The notes beneath the pieces were generated by a model. It was not told where the DNA came from, made no database searches, and worked only from the letters and a program-made list of their open reading frames with translations. A program made the position numbers and the translations under genes. 64,000 nt of DNA from positions 620,001-684,000 of the forward strand of contig NZ_BNJF01000004.1 in assembly GCF_016587355.1 (NCBI RefSeq), given 5' to 3'. This document shows positions 26,307 to 35,185 of the stretch, piece by piece. How positions within the stretch are numbered: position 1 is the stretch's first letter; every line of letters starts with the position of its first letter. The stretch is from Ktedonospora formicarum (GTDB lineage: Bacteria > Chloroflexota > Ktedonobacteria > Ktedonobacterales > Ktedonobacteraceae).

Positions 26307-28123
26307 GGTTCTCCCGCACTTGTCGTGCTCAGTTATGCAGCCGAGAGAAGTACTCGTTGGCGTAATAACTCAAAGCTGCCTCGCCCGTACATCGAGCCCT
26401 TAATATGTTTGAGCTTGTTGACAAACCCTTCAGCCATTCCGTTGTTGTAAGCCAAAGAGCATGCAGCAAGGAAGGCAGGCTGTTCTTTTTGGATTCCGAG
26501 GGCAAAGGCTTCCAGTTCTGAGATCCCTGATTGGGAGCAGATACTGATCCAGGCAGCGGCCTCCTCACCCTGTTTGTTCTTCATGAGTTGGAGAAGTTGT
26601 CGGGTCAACTGATACGCTAGTTCCAGTTCTTTTTCCTGGCGAATGAAGGCAAGAGACAGCTGGTCATGGCTTTCTACATGCGCCGGGTCTTTGACAAAGA
26701 GAGAGGAAAGTTGGCGAGCCGATGGGAGGTCGCCCACTGGTTCTCCAGGACCCTCCTCCTGGGAAGCGGGTACAAGATGTGTTTCTCCATCCAATTCTGT
26801 TGTGGGGTGAGAGGTTTCTGGCTCTGCTGGCCTTCCCCAATCCTCTTGCGCATTGGCGTAGTTCGTACCGGCGAGGAAACAGTCCTTGTGCTTGTAACCA
26901 TCGGAGCACCGTCCTGGGATTGCCTGAGAAGCCTTGTTCATGGATTTCCCGGTAGAGCTGTTGCGCATTTTGGCATCCCTGGGCACACCGTTCTCGCAGG
27001 TAGGCCGTGTAGGGAGCAATGAGCTTGCCAGTTCCAGGAGACGGTGACCGTGGATGGCGTTCGGGAAAGCTCTCGGCGTCCAGGTACTTGTAGACTGTTG
27101 TTCGTGTCAGATGGGCCTGTCTGGCAATCTGGGTTATCGAGAGTCCTTGTTGGGAGTACGAGAGCACTTCTTCGTAGCGGGCAAGGCGCTGCCCACGTGC
27201 GGCATCAGAGGTTGCCTGTTCGTGGATCGTGCGCGGCTTTTTGCGCTTCTTGAAGGGGGTCGATGGCTTCTGGAGACGTTGTTCGAGTTCGGAGTAGAGG
27301 CGGCTGACAACGCGTTCGAGAGCCTCGCGCCAATTTTTGATCACATGCCATCGATCCATGACCTGCTGGGCTTCTGGTGCTCCAAGGTGTGCTCCACGAG
27401 CATATTCCCTCGAACGATCTCGGCTGATCCACTTCACACCTGGATGCGCTCGTAGCCAGCTCGCCAGGGTTTCCGCCGTTCGATCAACCAGAAGATCAAC
27501 GACCTGGTGACGCTCCCAATCAATGAGCAGCGTCCCATACTTCATCCCTCGACGAAATGCAAAATCATCCACGCCAAGGATCTCAGGGACGCTACTTTCC
27601 ACGATGGGGCTTGTCTTGGCCAGACGCAGGAGGGTATCAGGACTCACCGATGTTCCCACAGCTTTAAGCAGTCGTGCTCCTGGTTCGCCTCCACTCTGAA
27701 GAGCGAAGACCGTCCACAAAAGCGTTAACCGAAACGTTCGCCGAGAAGTATGACCCACGAGGTTGGGCAATGGCTCAACAAACGTCTGCTTTCTGCACGC
27801 TGTGTTCTGGCAGCGAAAGCGTCGCACCCGAAGGCGCAGTCGAACCGTCTGACCGCTGATGGGCAAATCACGTGGACAGCGCTGGTAATAGCTATGAATA
27901 CGATGTGAAATCTGTTGGCAAGCAGGGCAGTGGGCCTGTTCCTTCTGGGAGGTCGCACAGATTGTCAATTTTTCTTCGGTAGCGACCACTTCTGTCACCG
28001 TAAAACCTGGGAAGAAAAAGGGAATGGAATGCAAGAAAAGGCTCCTGATGAAGACAAATGTTCGTTCTTCTTTCTTTACGAACCAGTAACCCAAAAGTTG
28101 AGCACGACAAGTGCGGGAGAACC
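26307..28123 (-). mobile_element. ISL3-family insertion sequence
   Basis: 1.8 kb element bounded by perfect 25-bp inverted repeats at 26307-26331 and 28099-28123 (outer end GGTTCTCCCGCACTTGTCG). It contains one minus-strand transposase gene. No identical 8-bp flanks were found. The right end abuts a different ISL3 transposase fragment, so it probably inserted into or recombined with another ISL3 copy. Confidence 0.85.
26333..28094 (-). pseudogene. ISL3-family transposase, frameshifted
   Basis: ISL3 transposase read from 28094. The zinc-binding N-terminus is HCPACQQISHRIHSYYQRCPRDLPISGQTVRLRLRVRRFRCQNTACRKQTFVE. Then come the DDE blocks ILGVDDFAFRRGMKYGTLLID, VKWISRDRSREYARG, QVMDRWHVIKNWREALERVV and an HTH insert (LSITQIARQAHLTRTTVYKYL). 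Near 26860 the frame changes, and the C-terminal part continues in another frame to IRQEKELELAYQL...FALGIQKEQPAFLAACSLAYNNGMAEGFVNKLKHIKGSMYGRGSFELLRQRVL, which holds the final Glu. Inactive as read. Confidence 0.8.
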
Positions 28124-28130
28124 ATTATAT

Positions 28131-28613
28131 CAGGTACTCGACAAGCCAAGAGGCTTCAAACGGGTTGAGCCAACTCCTGAAACCATTGCCACCAAGAAAG
28201 ATGCGCAGGTGAGGCGTCCACCAACAGCGCTTCAAGTGGCGCGCTGGATGACCTTTACAGAGGAACAGCGACTGGACTGGCAAAACGCCTACTTGGCTCG
28301 CCTTTGTGAAGCTGACCCGATGATTGCTCAGACGTTCACGCTGCTCCAAGCATTTGCCACCATGCTTCGGGAGCGCCAAGGAGCACGATTAGATGCCTGG
28401 CTTGCCCAGGTTGAAGAGCAGGAAGTCACCGAGCTGAAAAATTTCGCGCGGGGTCTGCAAAAAGACTACGACGCGGTCAAAGCGGGACTCACACTCCCCT
28501 GGTCTCAGGGCCCGGTTGAGGGGCACATTCACCGATTGAAGTTGCTCAAGCGCCAGTCCTATGGCCGGGCAGGTTTCCAAACCCTGCGAAAGCGGGTGCT
28601 GCGACGCGGCTAA
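28131..28613 (+). pseudogene. ISL3-family transposase, C-terminal fragment
   Basis: Second, different ISL3 transposase remnant on the opposite strand: RPPTALQVARWMTFTEEQRLDWQNAYLARLCEADPMIAQTFTLLQAFATMLRERQGARLDAWLAQVEEQEVTELKNFARGLQKDYDAVKAGLTLPWSQGPVEGHIHRLKLLKRQSYGRAGFQTLRKRVL. The catalytic Glu (GPVEGHIHRLK) is kept; everything upstream is cut off by the right end of the neighbouring ISL3 element. Not functional. Confidence 0.8.
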
Positions 28614-28726
28614 AAATGTCTCGCTAGGCGAGCACATCTTTGAATCATCAACTTTGCGTTAGACCCTTCTTATACCTCAGCAATATTCTTCATTTTTCTT
28701 GTTAAGTTGACAATACCGCTCATACT

Positions 28727-28756
28727 TTGCATCTCTATAAGATCTTGCATTATAGT
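28727..28756 (+). promoter_or_regulatory. Promoter of structured-RNA locus A
   Basis: TTGCAT (28727-28732), 18-bp spacer, TATAGT (28751-28756). The -10 lies 19 nt before the conserved ATCGGTT that opens the leader RNA; in locus B the same distance is 18 nt, which supports both promoters. Confidence 0.6.
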
Positions 28757-28762
28757 ATCTAG

Positions 28763-29072
28763 CAGAGCTATCGGTTGCCACCACTGATCCATTCATGTGG
28801 GCGTGATGCAAGTTGCGTTCGCAAGGTGGCCGGGTTCTGGTTCATACCCGCTGGTTCTCCCGCCTGTCTTGATCGCTGAGATTTCGCGGAGGATAACGGT
28901 CGAATCAGGACTGAATTGGCCAGTTCAGTCACAATGATGAACCTCTGCTCGCTCGCTCTTTCTGAGCATACACTGCAGGCAGGTTAGGCCAACCGATGTG
29001 CTCAACTGCAAGCAAGGTCACATTCACCGCAAGAGCTTGGTGCTCTTGCTCGACCCGAAAGGGTAAATCGGC
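28763..29072 (+). ncRNA. Structured leader RNA, locus A (omega/HEARO-like architecture)
   Basis: About 310 nt of leader that aligns with the leader at 38425-38727. Shared blocks in order: ATCGGTT, CCGGGTTCTGGTTC..CCC, TTGA..GCTGAG..TCGCGGAGGA, ATGATGAACC, AGGCCAACCGAT, CAAGGTC.CATTC. Paired elements: GCCACC/GGTGGC (28777-28782 with 28825-28830), GACTGAA/TTCAGTC (28909-28930) with a GGCC-containing loop, GCAAGAGC/GCTCTTGC (29029-29049), and ACCC-GAAA-GGGT (29053-29064), whose AAGGGT is the ribosome site. Stems differ in sequence from locus B but keep pairing. HEARO/omega RNAs sit in this position before IscB/IsrB; the identity is inferred. Confidence 0.75.
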
Positions 29073-29586
29073 CATGGCAGTGCAAGTGAAATTTCTCAAT
29101 GGGGAAACGAAGCGGTTCGACGTTGCCCCCAACGGGCAACTCTCATTGAACAACCATCAGGTTCTGATCACCGAGAAAGAACAAGAAGTCAACCTCACTT
29201 TCGGCGACTTCAAGGGTGCCATCACCCCTGCTCGCCGAATCCGCGAGTACAAGATGGGTCGCCAACAGCTCACTGCTGTTGCGCTGGGCGGCAAGACATA
29301 CATCAATTGGATGCCGCCTCTCCTGTTCCTGCGTGAGGAGGGGGATCTCTTTCGTTGTCCCAGGGGAGGCGATTTGCAACCAGGCAAGATACCGCCTCTT
29401 CGAGACGGTATCTTGCAGATCATTCCACCTGAACTGCTGGGCAATGCCCAGCGTCAGGGACGGGGGGACTTGTTCGCTCCATTCCTGCAATCCGGAGCGG
29501 CATTCAGTCCGCTACGAGGAACGGCTGCGAAACCGTTCCTCGTCCGTCGGCTCCTTGGAAGCCAAGGGCAACTCGTCCGACCGTGA
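29073..29586 (+). CDS. Small protein downstream of leader RNA A, unrecognised family
   Basis: Starts at ATG 29073, 8 nt after the SD-bearing hairpin. The first ~100 residues (MAVQVKFLNGETKRFDVAPN ... LTFGDFKGAITPARRIREYKMGRQQL ... LGGKTYINWMPPLLFLREEGDLFR) are protein-like and align weakly with the locus B protein, best at GGKTYINWMPPLLFLREEGDLFR against VGRSTYLSTIWGPLALWRPDGTAIV. The last ~65 residues span two perfect RNA hairpins and may be degenerate. No PLMP, RuvC or HNH motif is visible, so this is not IscB or IsrB. The IS4 element begins 22 nt after the stop and may have removed the natural 3' end. Confidence 0.55.
29384..29543 (+). repeat. Two perfect 11-bp hairpins in the 3' half of locus A
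   Basis: Stem GCAAGATACCG/CGGTATCTTGC at 29384-29394 and 29406-29416, and stem ACGAGGAACGG/CCGTTCCTCGT at 29514-29524 and 29533-29543 with an 8-nt loop. Perfect stems of this length inside a reading frame suggest RNA function or termination rather than protein constraint. Confidence 0.7.
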
Positions 29587-29608
29587 GTGAACTCTGAGCA
29601 CATCGAAG

Positions 29609-31073
29609 CATGACTCATCCCGAATTTTGAGGGAGATGAGGCAAAAAGGAACCTCCTGAGATAGACTGTGTTTAACCACAAACGCAAACTATCTCGGAGG
29701 TTCCTTTGTTAAAGCAGTATGACACAAAAGCGGTAGCCTCTCAAGAGATTGCCATCGCATCAGAGGCGGTAGCTCTCCGATTGAAGGCCTTGCTTGCTCC
29801 CTTACTGGCCGTTTTAGATCAGCAGATCGATCTTCGGCTGGTTCGAACCTTTCTTTCAACCATTGCGATCATTCTCACCTTCCGCAATCAACGACAAGGA
29901 CTCTTACTCAGTGAATTAGGCGCATTTCTGACCTCACCGGCTCATGCTCCCGCAGGAACGAAACGGCTCAGCAACCTGTTACGATCCAAGAAGTGGGATG
30001 CTCACCTTATCGAGTCTTTTCTCTGGCGACGAGCAGATACTCAACTAGATGCGTTAGAACAACAACACGAGCGAGCGCTCTGCATCTGGGATGGGAGTGT
30101 GCTCGAAAAGGCTGAAAGCCAGTCCATTGAGGGACTGAGCCCGGTTCGTTCGAGTAAAGCACGTCGTTTACGTCGTGTAAGGCCAGGAGTCTATAACCAA
30201 ATGAGCGGTCCTCCCATCGTCGTTCGAGGGCTGGAGTGGACAGGGGTCTTGCTTGCGGGAATCAGGACCTTGCCAACGGTGGTGAGTATGCAATGGTGGA
30301 GTCGGCGAGGTGCGCAAGCCACCACACAACACGAGGTAGAAACGAGCTTACTCGAATGGCTTGCAGGAGCCTGGGGAGAGCGGGTATTGCATGTCTTTGA
30401 TCGAGGCTATGCCAGTCGGACGTGGTTAGCAGCCTTACAGGAAGCAGAAGTGCGTTTTCTGATCCGCTGGAAGAAAGGGCATGTGGTTCGTGATGGCGCT
30501 GGGCAAGAATGCAAGATCTGGCAACTCATTCGAGGCAAGCGAGCCCAGCACCATCGCCTGATCTGGGATACGCGAGCACAAGCATTGCGCCCTTACGGCC
30601 TCAATATTGTGCCAATGCGACATCCTGGATATGCCTGTCCATTGTGGCTCGTTGTTGCACGCCCAGGCAATGGACGCGAGCCCTGGTATTTGGTCACCAA
30701 TGAGCCTGTTGTCACCTTTGAGCAGGGCTGGCAGTTGGTGTTTGCATATGCACGCCGTTGGCAAATTGAATTGACTTTTCGTTACAACAAATGTGAGTTG
30801 GGAATGGAGAGCCCCCGTGTCTGGAAGGGGGAAAATCGGCACAAATTGCTTTTAATGGTGACCTTAGCGTATGTCTTCTTGCTCTCCTTAATGCATCCTT
30901 TCCTCTTCGACTTACGCCAATGGCTCCTGCGCCACTGGTGTCATCGCACAGGGAAGCGGTACCGCCAGGTGGCGGTACCGCTTTATCGACTTCGCTGGGC
31001 CATCAGCGCTCTCTGGCAAGCCTCTGACCCTCGTCCTTTTTTCTTTATCCCTCAAAATTCGGGATGAGTCATG
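29609..31073 (+). mobile_element. IS4-type insertion sequence
   Basis: 1465 bp bounded by perfect 25-bp inverted repeats (29609-29633 and 31049-31073; outer end CATGACTCATCCCGAATTTT). One intact transposase; its stop codon lies inside the right repeat. Complete ends plus an intact gene suggest a recently active copy. Confidence 0.9.
29706..31067 (+). CDS. IS4-like transposase, intact
   Basis: A 453-residue DDE transposase. The first Asp is likely in ALCIWDGSVLEKAES, the second in RVLHVFDRGYASRTWLAAL. The YREK-like signature with the Glu is YARRWQIELTFRYNKCELGMESPRVW. The N-terminal part contains the PAGTKRLSNLLRSKKWDAHLIESFLWRRAD segment typical of this group. The frame is undamaged from start to stop. 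It lies within perfect terminal repeats. Confidence 0.85.
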   Translation: MLKQYDTKAVASQEIAIASEAVALRLKALLAPLLAVLDQQIDLRLVRTFLSTIAIILTFRNQRQGLLLSELGAFLTSPAHAPAGTKRLSNLLRSKKWDAHLIESFLWRRADTQLDALEQQHERALCIWDGSVLEKAESQSIEGLSPVRSSKARRLRRVRPGVYNQMSGPPIVVRGLEWTGVLLAGIRTLPTVVSMQWWSRRGAQATTQHEVETSLLEWLAGAWGERVLHVFDRGYASRTWLAALQEAEVRFLIRWKKGHVVRDGAGQECKIWQLIRGKRAQHHRLIWDTRAQALRPYGLNIVPMRHPGYACPLWLVVARPGNGREPWYLVTNEPVVTFEQGWQLVFAYARRWQIELTFRYNKCELGMESPRVWKGENRHKLLLMVTLAYVFLLSLMHPFLFDLRQWLLRHWCHRTGKRYRQVAVPLYRLRWAISALWQASDPRPFFFIPQNSG

Positions 31074-31287
31074 CCGTCTTCCAGGCGTGCTCGAGGTGAG
31101 ATGGGAAATCGACCAACGCGAGGCCATACCAGTCTCCTTCTTCTAAAAGGAGAATGCAACTGTTACCGAAAAAGTAGGAAAAAGGGATCAATCATGTGCA
31201 AGGCGCCACGCTTTCGGGCTGCTTGACAGATGAGAACATTTGCTCTACAATAATGAAACCAACAGGCAGGAGAAAGAGCAGAACCGC

Positions 31288-32451
31288 ATGATTCGCGCCC
31301 ATAAGATCAGACTGCATCCCACCTCAGAACAGGCCAACGCCCTTGCACGCGCCGCAGGGTGGCTCGCTTCGTGTGGAATTGGGCGCTGGCTGAGTGGAAT
31401 CGGCAGTACGAAGCCCAGGAGCAACCAACTGCCCTCAAGCTCAAGAAGCAATTCAACGCGATCCGACGAGCATCCTTCCCCTGGACCTGGGATGTGACCA
31501 AGAACGCCTCTGACCAGCCCTTTCTTGATGTGGGCAAAGCCTTTACGGCGTTCTTCGAGGGGAAGGCTCACCGCCCGAAGTTCAAGAGCAAGAAACGCAG
31601 CAAGCCGAGCTTCTATCTTGCCAACGACCAATGCAAGATCAGAGATCATCGCCTCTGGGTGCCCAAGCTCGGCTGGGTCAATATGGCCGAGAATCTGCGC
31701 TTTCAGGGAAAAGTCCTCGGGGTACGCATCACCAGAACCGCCGAGTGGTGGTTTGTTTCCATCCAGGTCGAACTTCCGGACACGATCCCGATGGAGAAAG
31801 CGGCAGCGGTGGGCATCGATGTTGGACTCAACCGCCTGGCAACCTTGAGTACGGGAGAGCACGTCGAGAACCAAGCCTTTCTCACAACCGCGCTGGGGAA
31901 GCTGCGCCAAGCCAACAAACGCCTGCATCGTCGGAAGATGGGATCGCGCGAATCGGGACAAAGCGCGCAGAAAGGTGGCACGCCTGCACGACCAGATCGT
32001 CTGCTTGCGCCAGGATGTCCTTCAGAAGCTCACGACCAGGCTGACGGAGAGTTATGGAATCATCGGGGTGGAGAACCTGCACCTCAAGGGATTGCTCAAA
32101 AACCGACGTCTAGCGCGCGCGTTCTCCGACGCTTCGCTAGGCACGCTGGTGCGTCTGCTGGAAGCCAAAGCCACCCAACGAGGTGGACAGGTAATCAAGG
32201 TCGATCGTTTCTTTCCTTCCAGTAAGACCTGCCACGGCTGTGGATGGACCTGGGATGAGATGAGCCTCAAGGATCGCCTCTTTGTGTGTCAGAATCCCTC
32301 CTGCTCGTATGTTCATGTTCCCCAGGATCGCGATCACAATGCTGGACACAATGTCTTGCAAGAAGCCCTTCGCTTGATCGGGCTCGTTGATCAAGCCGTC
32401 TCCGGTACTGGCTCGGACGAAGACGCAAACTTGGCTGTGGACGCGGGGTAA
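31288..32451 (+). pseudogene. tnpB: tnpB of an IS200/IS605-type element, two frameshifts
   Basis: RNA-guided nuclease gene TnpB in three frames. MIRAHKIRLHPTSEQANALARAAG starts at ATG 31288 (AGGAGAAAG upstream). A shift near 31355 leads to VARFVWNWALAEWNRQYEAQ ... VGIDVGLNRLATLSTG (RuvC-I Asp), and a second near 31970 to VARLHDQIVCLRQDVLQKLTTRLTESYGIIGVENLHLKGLLKNRRLARAF (RuvC-II Glu). The zinc ribbon CHGCGWTWDEMSLKDRLFVCQNPSC and RuvC-III DRDHNAGHN follow. The protein is not producible as read. A perfect palindrome AAGACCAGCTGGTCTT (~32458-32475) just after the stop marks the right-end RNA hairpin. Confidence 0.85.
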
Positions 32452-32655
32452 GACCAAAAAGACCAGCTGGTCTTGAGGCACCTACGGAGGAAGCAGCAAC
32501 AACAAAAGATGGAGGAAGGCGATGCTTGCAGACGTTTTCCCACATTCATTGGAGCAGAGAAGAGATATCTGGTCAACAAGGTTGTAGCGAGGAGCGAGAT
32601 GGAGATCGCTGGTGTGGAAGGCAAGGTTGTGTTACACGTATCCTGGACCTTCCTC

Positions 32656-33060
32656 CTAATGGGATTCATTCTGATCAATGGCGGTCTGCACCAACGCAGA
32701 ATCAACATAGGCGCGCACTTCAACAATCCGATCATGGGCAAAACGGCAGACCCAGCAGTACGTATTGTGAAAAGGCTTCCCGTCCAGGGTCGTGGATGTC
32801 GACACGAATTCCACGATGGTTGTATCATCTGCATTGTACAAATGCTGAACGGTTAACTTGACTCCATCACGCATAATCCTATCAAGACGATCAAATGTAT
32901 GCGCGAGAAAATCTTTCTTTGTGCGATATCGCCCGGCAAGCGGATGTGTTCCCATCACGGTCCAATCCACCTGGTCATCGACATGCTCAAAGAAAGCCGC
33001 TGAGTCATGTTGTAGTTTTGCGAAAATCTCAGCACGATCGCTATTCTTTTGTTTTCCCAT
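32656..33060 (-). CDS. NTF2/SnoaL-like protein
   Basis: A 134-residue protein of the cone-shaped NTF2-like fold: DSAAFFEHVDDQVDWTVMGTHPLAGRYRTKKDFLAHTFDRLDRIM ... VKLTVQHLYNADDTTIVEFVSTSTTLDGKPFHNTYCWVCRFAHDRIVEVRAYVDSALV. The WTVMGTHPLAG and KPFHNTYCWVCRF strands line the usual pocket. Members include small-molecule isomerases, hydrolases and stress-associated binding proteins; nothing here sets the ligand. Single-gene unit; the kinase downstream on the same strand is separate. Confidence 0.8.
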   Translation of the reverse strand: MGKQKNSDRAEIFAKLQHDSAAFFEHVDDQVDWTVMGTHPLAGRYRTKKDFLAHTFDRLDRIMRDGVKLTVQHLYNADDTTIVEFVSTSTTLDGKPFHNTYCWVCRFAHDRIVEVRAYVDSALVQTAIDQNESH

Positions 33061-33186
33061 ATTCTCAGCCTTTTTGTGTCTTGTGAAGGAGCCTGTCTCA
33101 ATAATGTAAAACTAACTATAGCCCTCTCTGCCAAGATACCTCATTTCACTCCTCACGCAAGAGTGTTTCCCAGCATCCGACGTTCC

Positions 33187-35034
33187 TCAAGGTGGTGTGA
33201 TGGGCACAGTCAACCAGAACGTGGCTCCCTGGCCAGGAGCACTCTGGACCCCAACGCTCCCCTCCTGCCGTTCCATGAACACCCGGCACAAATACAGAGG
33301 CAATCCCCAGCTCAGATCCAGTCTATGTTGGACAGCACTGCCTTTGGTGCGATAGAAGCGGTCCCACAGATGATCGAGATCCTCTCTCGCAATGCCTGCT
33401 CCCTCGTTGTGGACGGAGACACGGGCGAGCGCTTCCTCCACCCGTACATGCACCTCGACAGGCCGCCCTGGAGGAGAAGCGGTGCATGCATTTGTCAAGT
33501 AGGTGGTGAGCACGTACGTGATCCGCCCGGTATCGGCGAGGATGGGCACGCCTTGTTCCAAAGGCGGAACATCCAGCACGATAGGGTGCTCTGGCGCAGC
33601 GTGTTGCTGCCTAGCCACCACCTCTCTGAGCAGGGTGACGAGATCCTCAGGGCGCAAAGAGAGGGTGAGCGTATTGGTTTGGATACGCGCATCATCGATC
33701 ACGTCATTGATCATTCGCTGCTGAAGCTGGGCACTCTGTGACGCTGAGGCTAAGGGTTGTTGAACATGGGCAAAGGGTTCGCGGATCTGAGTAGAAAGAG
33801 GAGGGAGTTGCTTTTTTAAAGTCTCCAATCGGCGCTGTGCTACTTGCAGATTGCCCATGATCCCTGTCAGTGGGGTGCGCAGTTCATGGGCGGCCAGGGT
33901 CAGAAAGTCGCCAGCCAGGCGACGCACTTCGCGCTGGGCAAGCGCTTTCTTCTGTTGTTCTTCCTGTGCGGAGAAACAGTGGATGCCCTCAATGAGCAGC
34001 ATGGTCTGCGCGGTGACGGTTTTCGCCAGCGCGATCTCCTCTGGCGTGTACACTCTCTCCGAACTCGCTTTGACGACAACCAGATACCCAACCCACTGCT
34101 GCTCCAGAAACAGAGGAATGAACAGGAAGGTCTCGGAGCCAGGAAACGCGGGGTGAAGATGCGCCGGAACAGGCAGGTGTTTCCCGAGACGTTCAATGGT
34201 GTGCAGCTCATCCTTCGCCAGCACCACCTCCTGGTTGGCGCCCAGGCGAGCGCATGCCGCGTCGCCAAGCAATTCTAAGGGATGGAAGAATCCCCCGATG
34301 TCTCGCTGGTACTGTTCTTCTTCAACGGTCAAGCCACTGCCTGCGACAAAATACAGACGGCCCGTGCGACGACCGAACGCGAGCATTTTCACCCGGAGAC
34401 AATCCAGGACAGACCGGATGACATCCACCACCTGCTGGGCCACGAAGAGCACTGGCGGGGAGAGGAGGAAGGTTTCTTCCGGCAAAACATGATCCTTCTG
34501 CTCCGGAATATGCGCAATCGCGGTGAGCAGGTCCACCATGGCCTCCTGGACCCGTTGGAGATGGGAGATCTCAGGCCAACACTGGATGACCGAGATGGTT
34601 CCTTCCGCGTCGCGCCCGTGAGCACCCACGGGAAAGGAACAAACCGTGACAGAGACATTGCGCCCCGAAGGCAGATGTAGCAGTAGCGCCTGTGCTGGCG
34701 AAGAGGCTCCTGTTTCGGAAGCTCGGGCGAAGTTCGTCAGCCATTGCTCTCTCGAAACGAATGATGGCTGCTCATCAGTGCGGATGTAGGAAGTGAGAAA
34801 TTGCTGAAAGTCTCTTCCCTGGCAGTGGGTCTCGGAACTCACTTCAAAGAGCGTGCAAGCAGCGGCATTGATCCGGACAATGCTCTGGTTGCGATCACAC
34901 GCAATGAGACCCTCCGGGAAAGACTCCCACATGGCTTCCCCCCAGTTGAACCGCTTGTGTGCTCCCCTCAAAGGACGAGCATGAGGAATGGGCTTTTCAC
35001 CCTGTTTCGGTTTGCGCGGTATCATATGGTACAT
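33187..35034 (-). CDS. PAS/GAF sensor histidine kinase
   Basis: A 615-residue soluble histidine kinase. It has an N-terminal PAS-like segment (MWESFPEGLIACDRNQSIVRINAAACTLFEVSS), then a GAF domain (~residues 195-355, LRVKMLAFGRRTGRLYFVAGSG ... LFIPLFLEQQWVGYLVVVKAS). His383 lies in TLAAHELRTPLTGIMGNLQ, and the ATPase domain has the N box TYLTNACTAS and DHLWDRFYRTKG. I chose ATG 35034: the longer frame to 35085 enters the IS605 right end. The ribosome site GGAG lies in that IS end, 10-14 nt upstream, so the insertion reset expression. No receiver domain follows. Confidence 0.85.
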   Translation of the reverse strand: MYHMIPRKPKQGEKPIPHARPLRGAHKRFNWGEAMWESFPEGLIACDRNQSIVRINAAACTLFEVSSETHCQGRDFQQFLTSYIRTDEQPSFVSREQWLTNFARASETGASSPAQALLLHLPSGRNVSVTVCSFPVGAHGRDAEGTISVIQCWPEISHLQRVQEAMVDLLTAIAHIPEQKDHVLPEETFLLSPPVLFVAQQVVDVIRSVLDCLRVKMLAFGRRTGRLYFVAGSGLTVEEEQYQRDIGGFFHPLELLGDAACARLGANQEVVLAKDELHTIERLGKHLPVPAHLHPAFPGSETFLFIPLFLEQQWVGYLVVVKASSERVYTPEEIALAKTVTAQTMLLIEGIHCFSAQEEQQKKALAQREVRRLAGDFLTLAAHELRTPLTGIMGNLQVAQRRLETLKKQLPPLSTQIREPFAHVQQPLASASQSAQLQQRMINDVIDDARIQTNTLTLSLRPEDLVTLLREVVARQQHAAPEHPIVLDVPPLEQGVPILADTGRITYVLTTYLTNACTASPPGRPVEVHVRVEEALARVSVHNEGAGIAREDLDHLWDRFYRTKGSAVQHRLDLSWGLPLYLCRVFMERQEGSVGVQSAPGQGATFWLTVPITPP

Positions 35035-35039
35035 CTTTT

Positions 35040-35185
35040 CCGTTCTCCGAAATTGACCCAAATATGGACAGGCCATACCCAGCATTCGGTTCCTGCTTCA
35101 GTGCAGAGAGCGAGCCTTTCGCTCGTCTTACCCCTGCTTCACAGGCGTCACTTCCCGCAGAACTTGCGGTACGCCATGTTTATTG
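35040..35185 (-). ncRNA. tnpB 3'-end RNA (omega/reRNA) and right end, copy 1
   Basis: About 145 nt after the tnpB stop that are nearly identical to 38190-38336. Shared blocks include TTCTGCGGGAAGTGACGCC, GCAGGGGTAAGACGAGCGAAAGG, GAAGCAGGAACCGAA, and TTTGGGTCA.TTTCGGAGAACGG at the outer edge. TnpB guide RNAs arise from this part of IS200/IS605 elements, with the guide just beyond the edge (here reading into the kinase gene start). Confidence 0.7.

Noticed and set aside
28838..28870. tRNA-like string GGGTTCTGGTTC in leader A
   Set aside because: No acceptor stem, anticodon arm or CCA context; it is part of the conserved leader RNA.
29143..29490. Minus-strand frames opposite the locus A protein
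   Set aside because: The plus strand has the promoter, leader and start matching locus B; the opposite frames have none.
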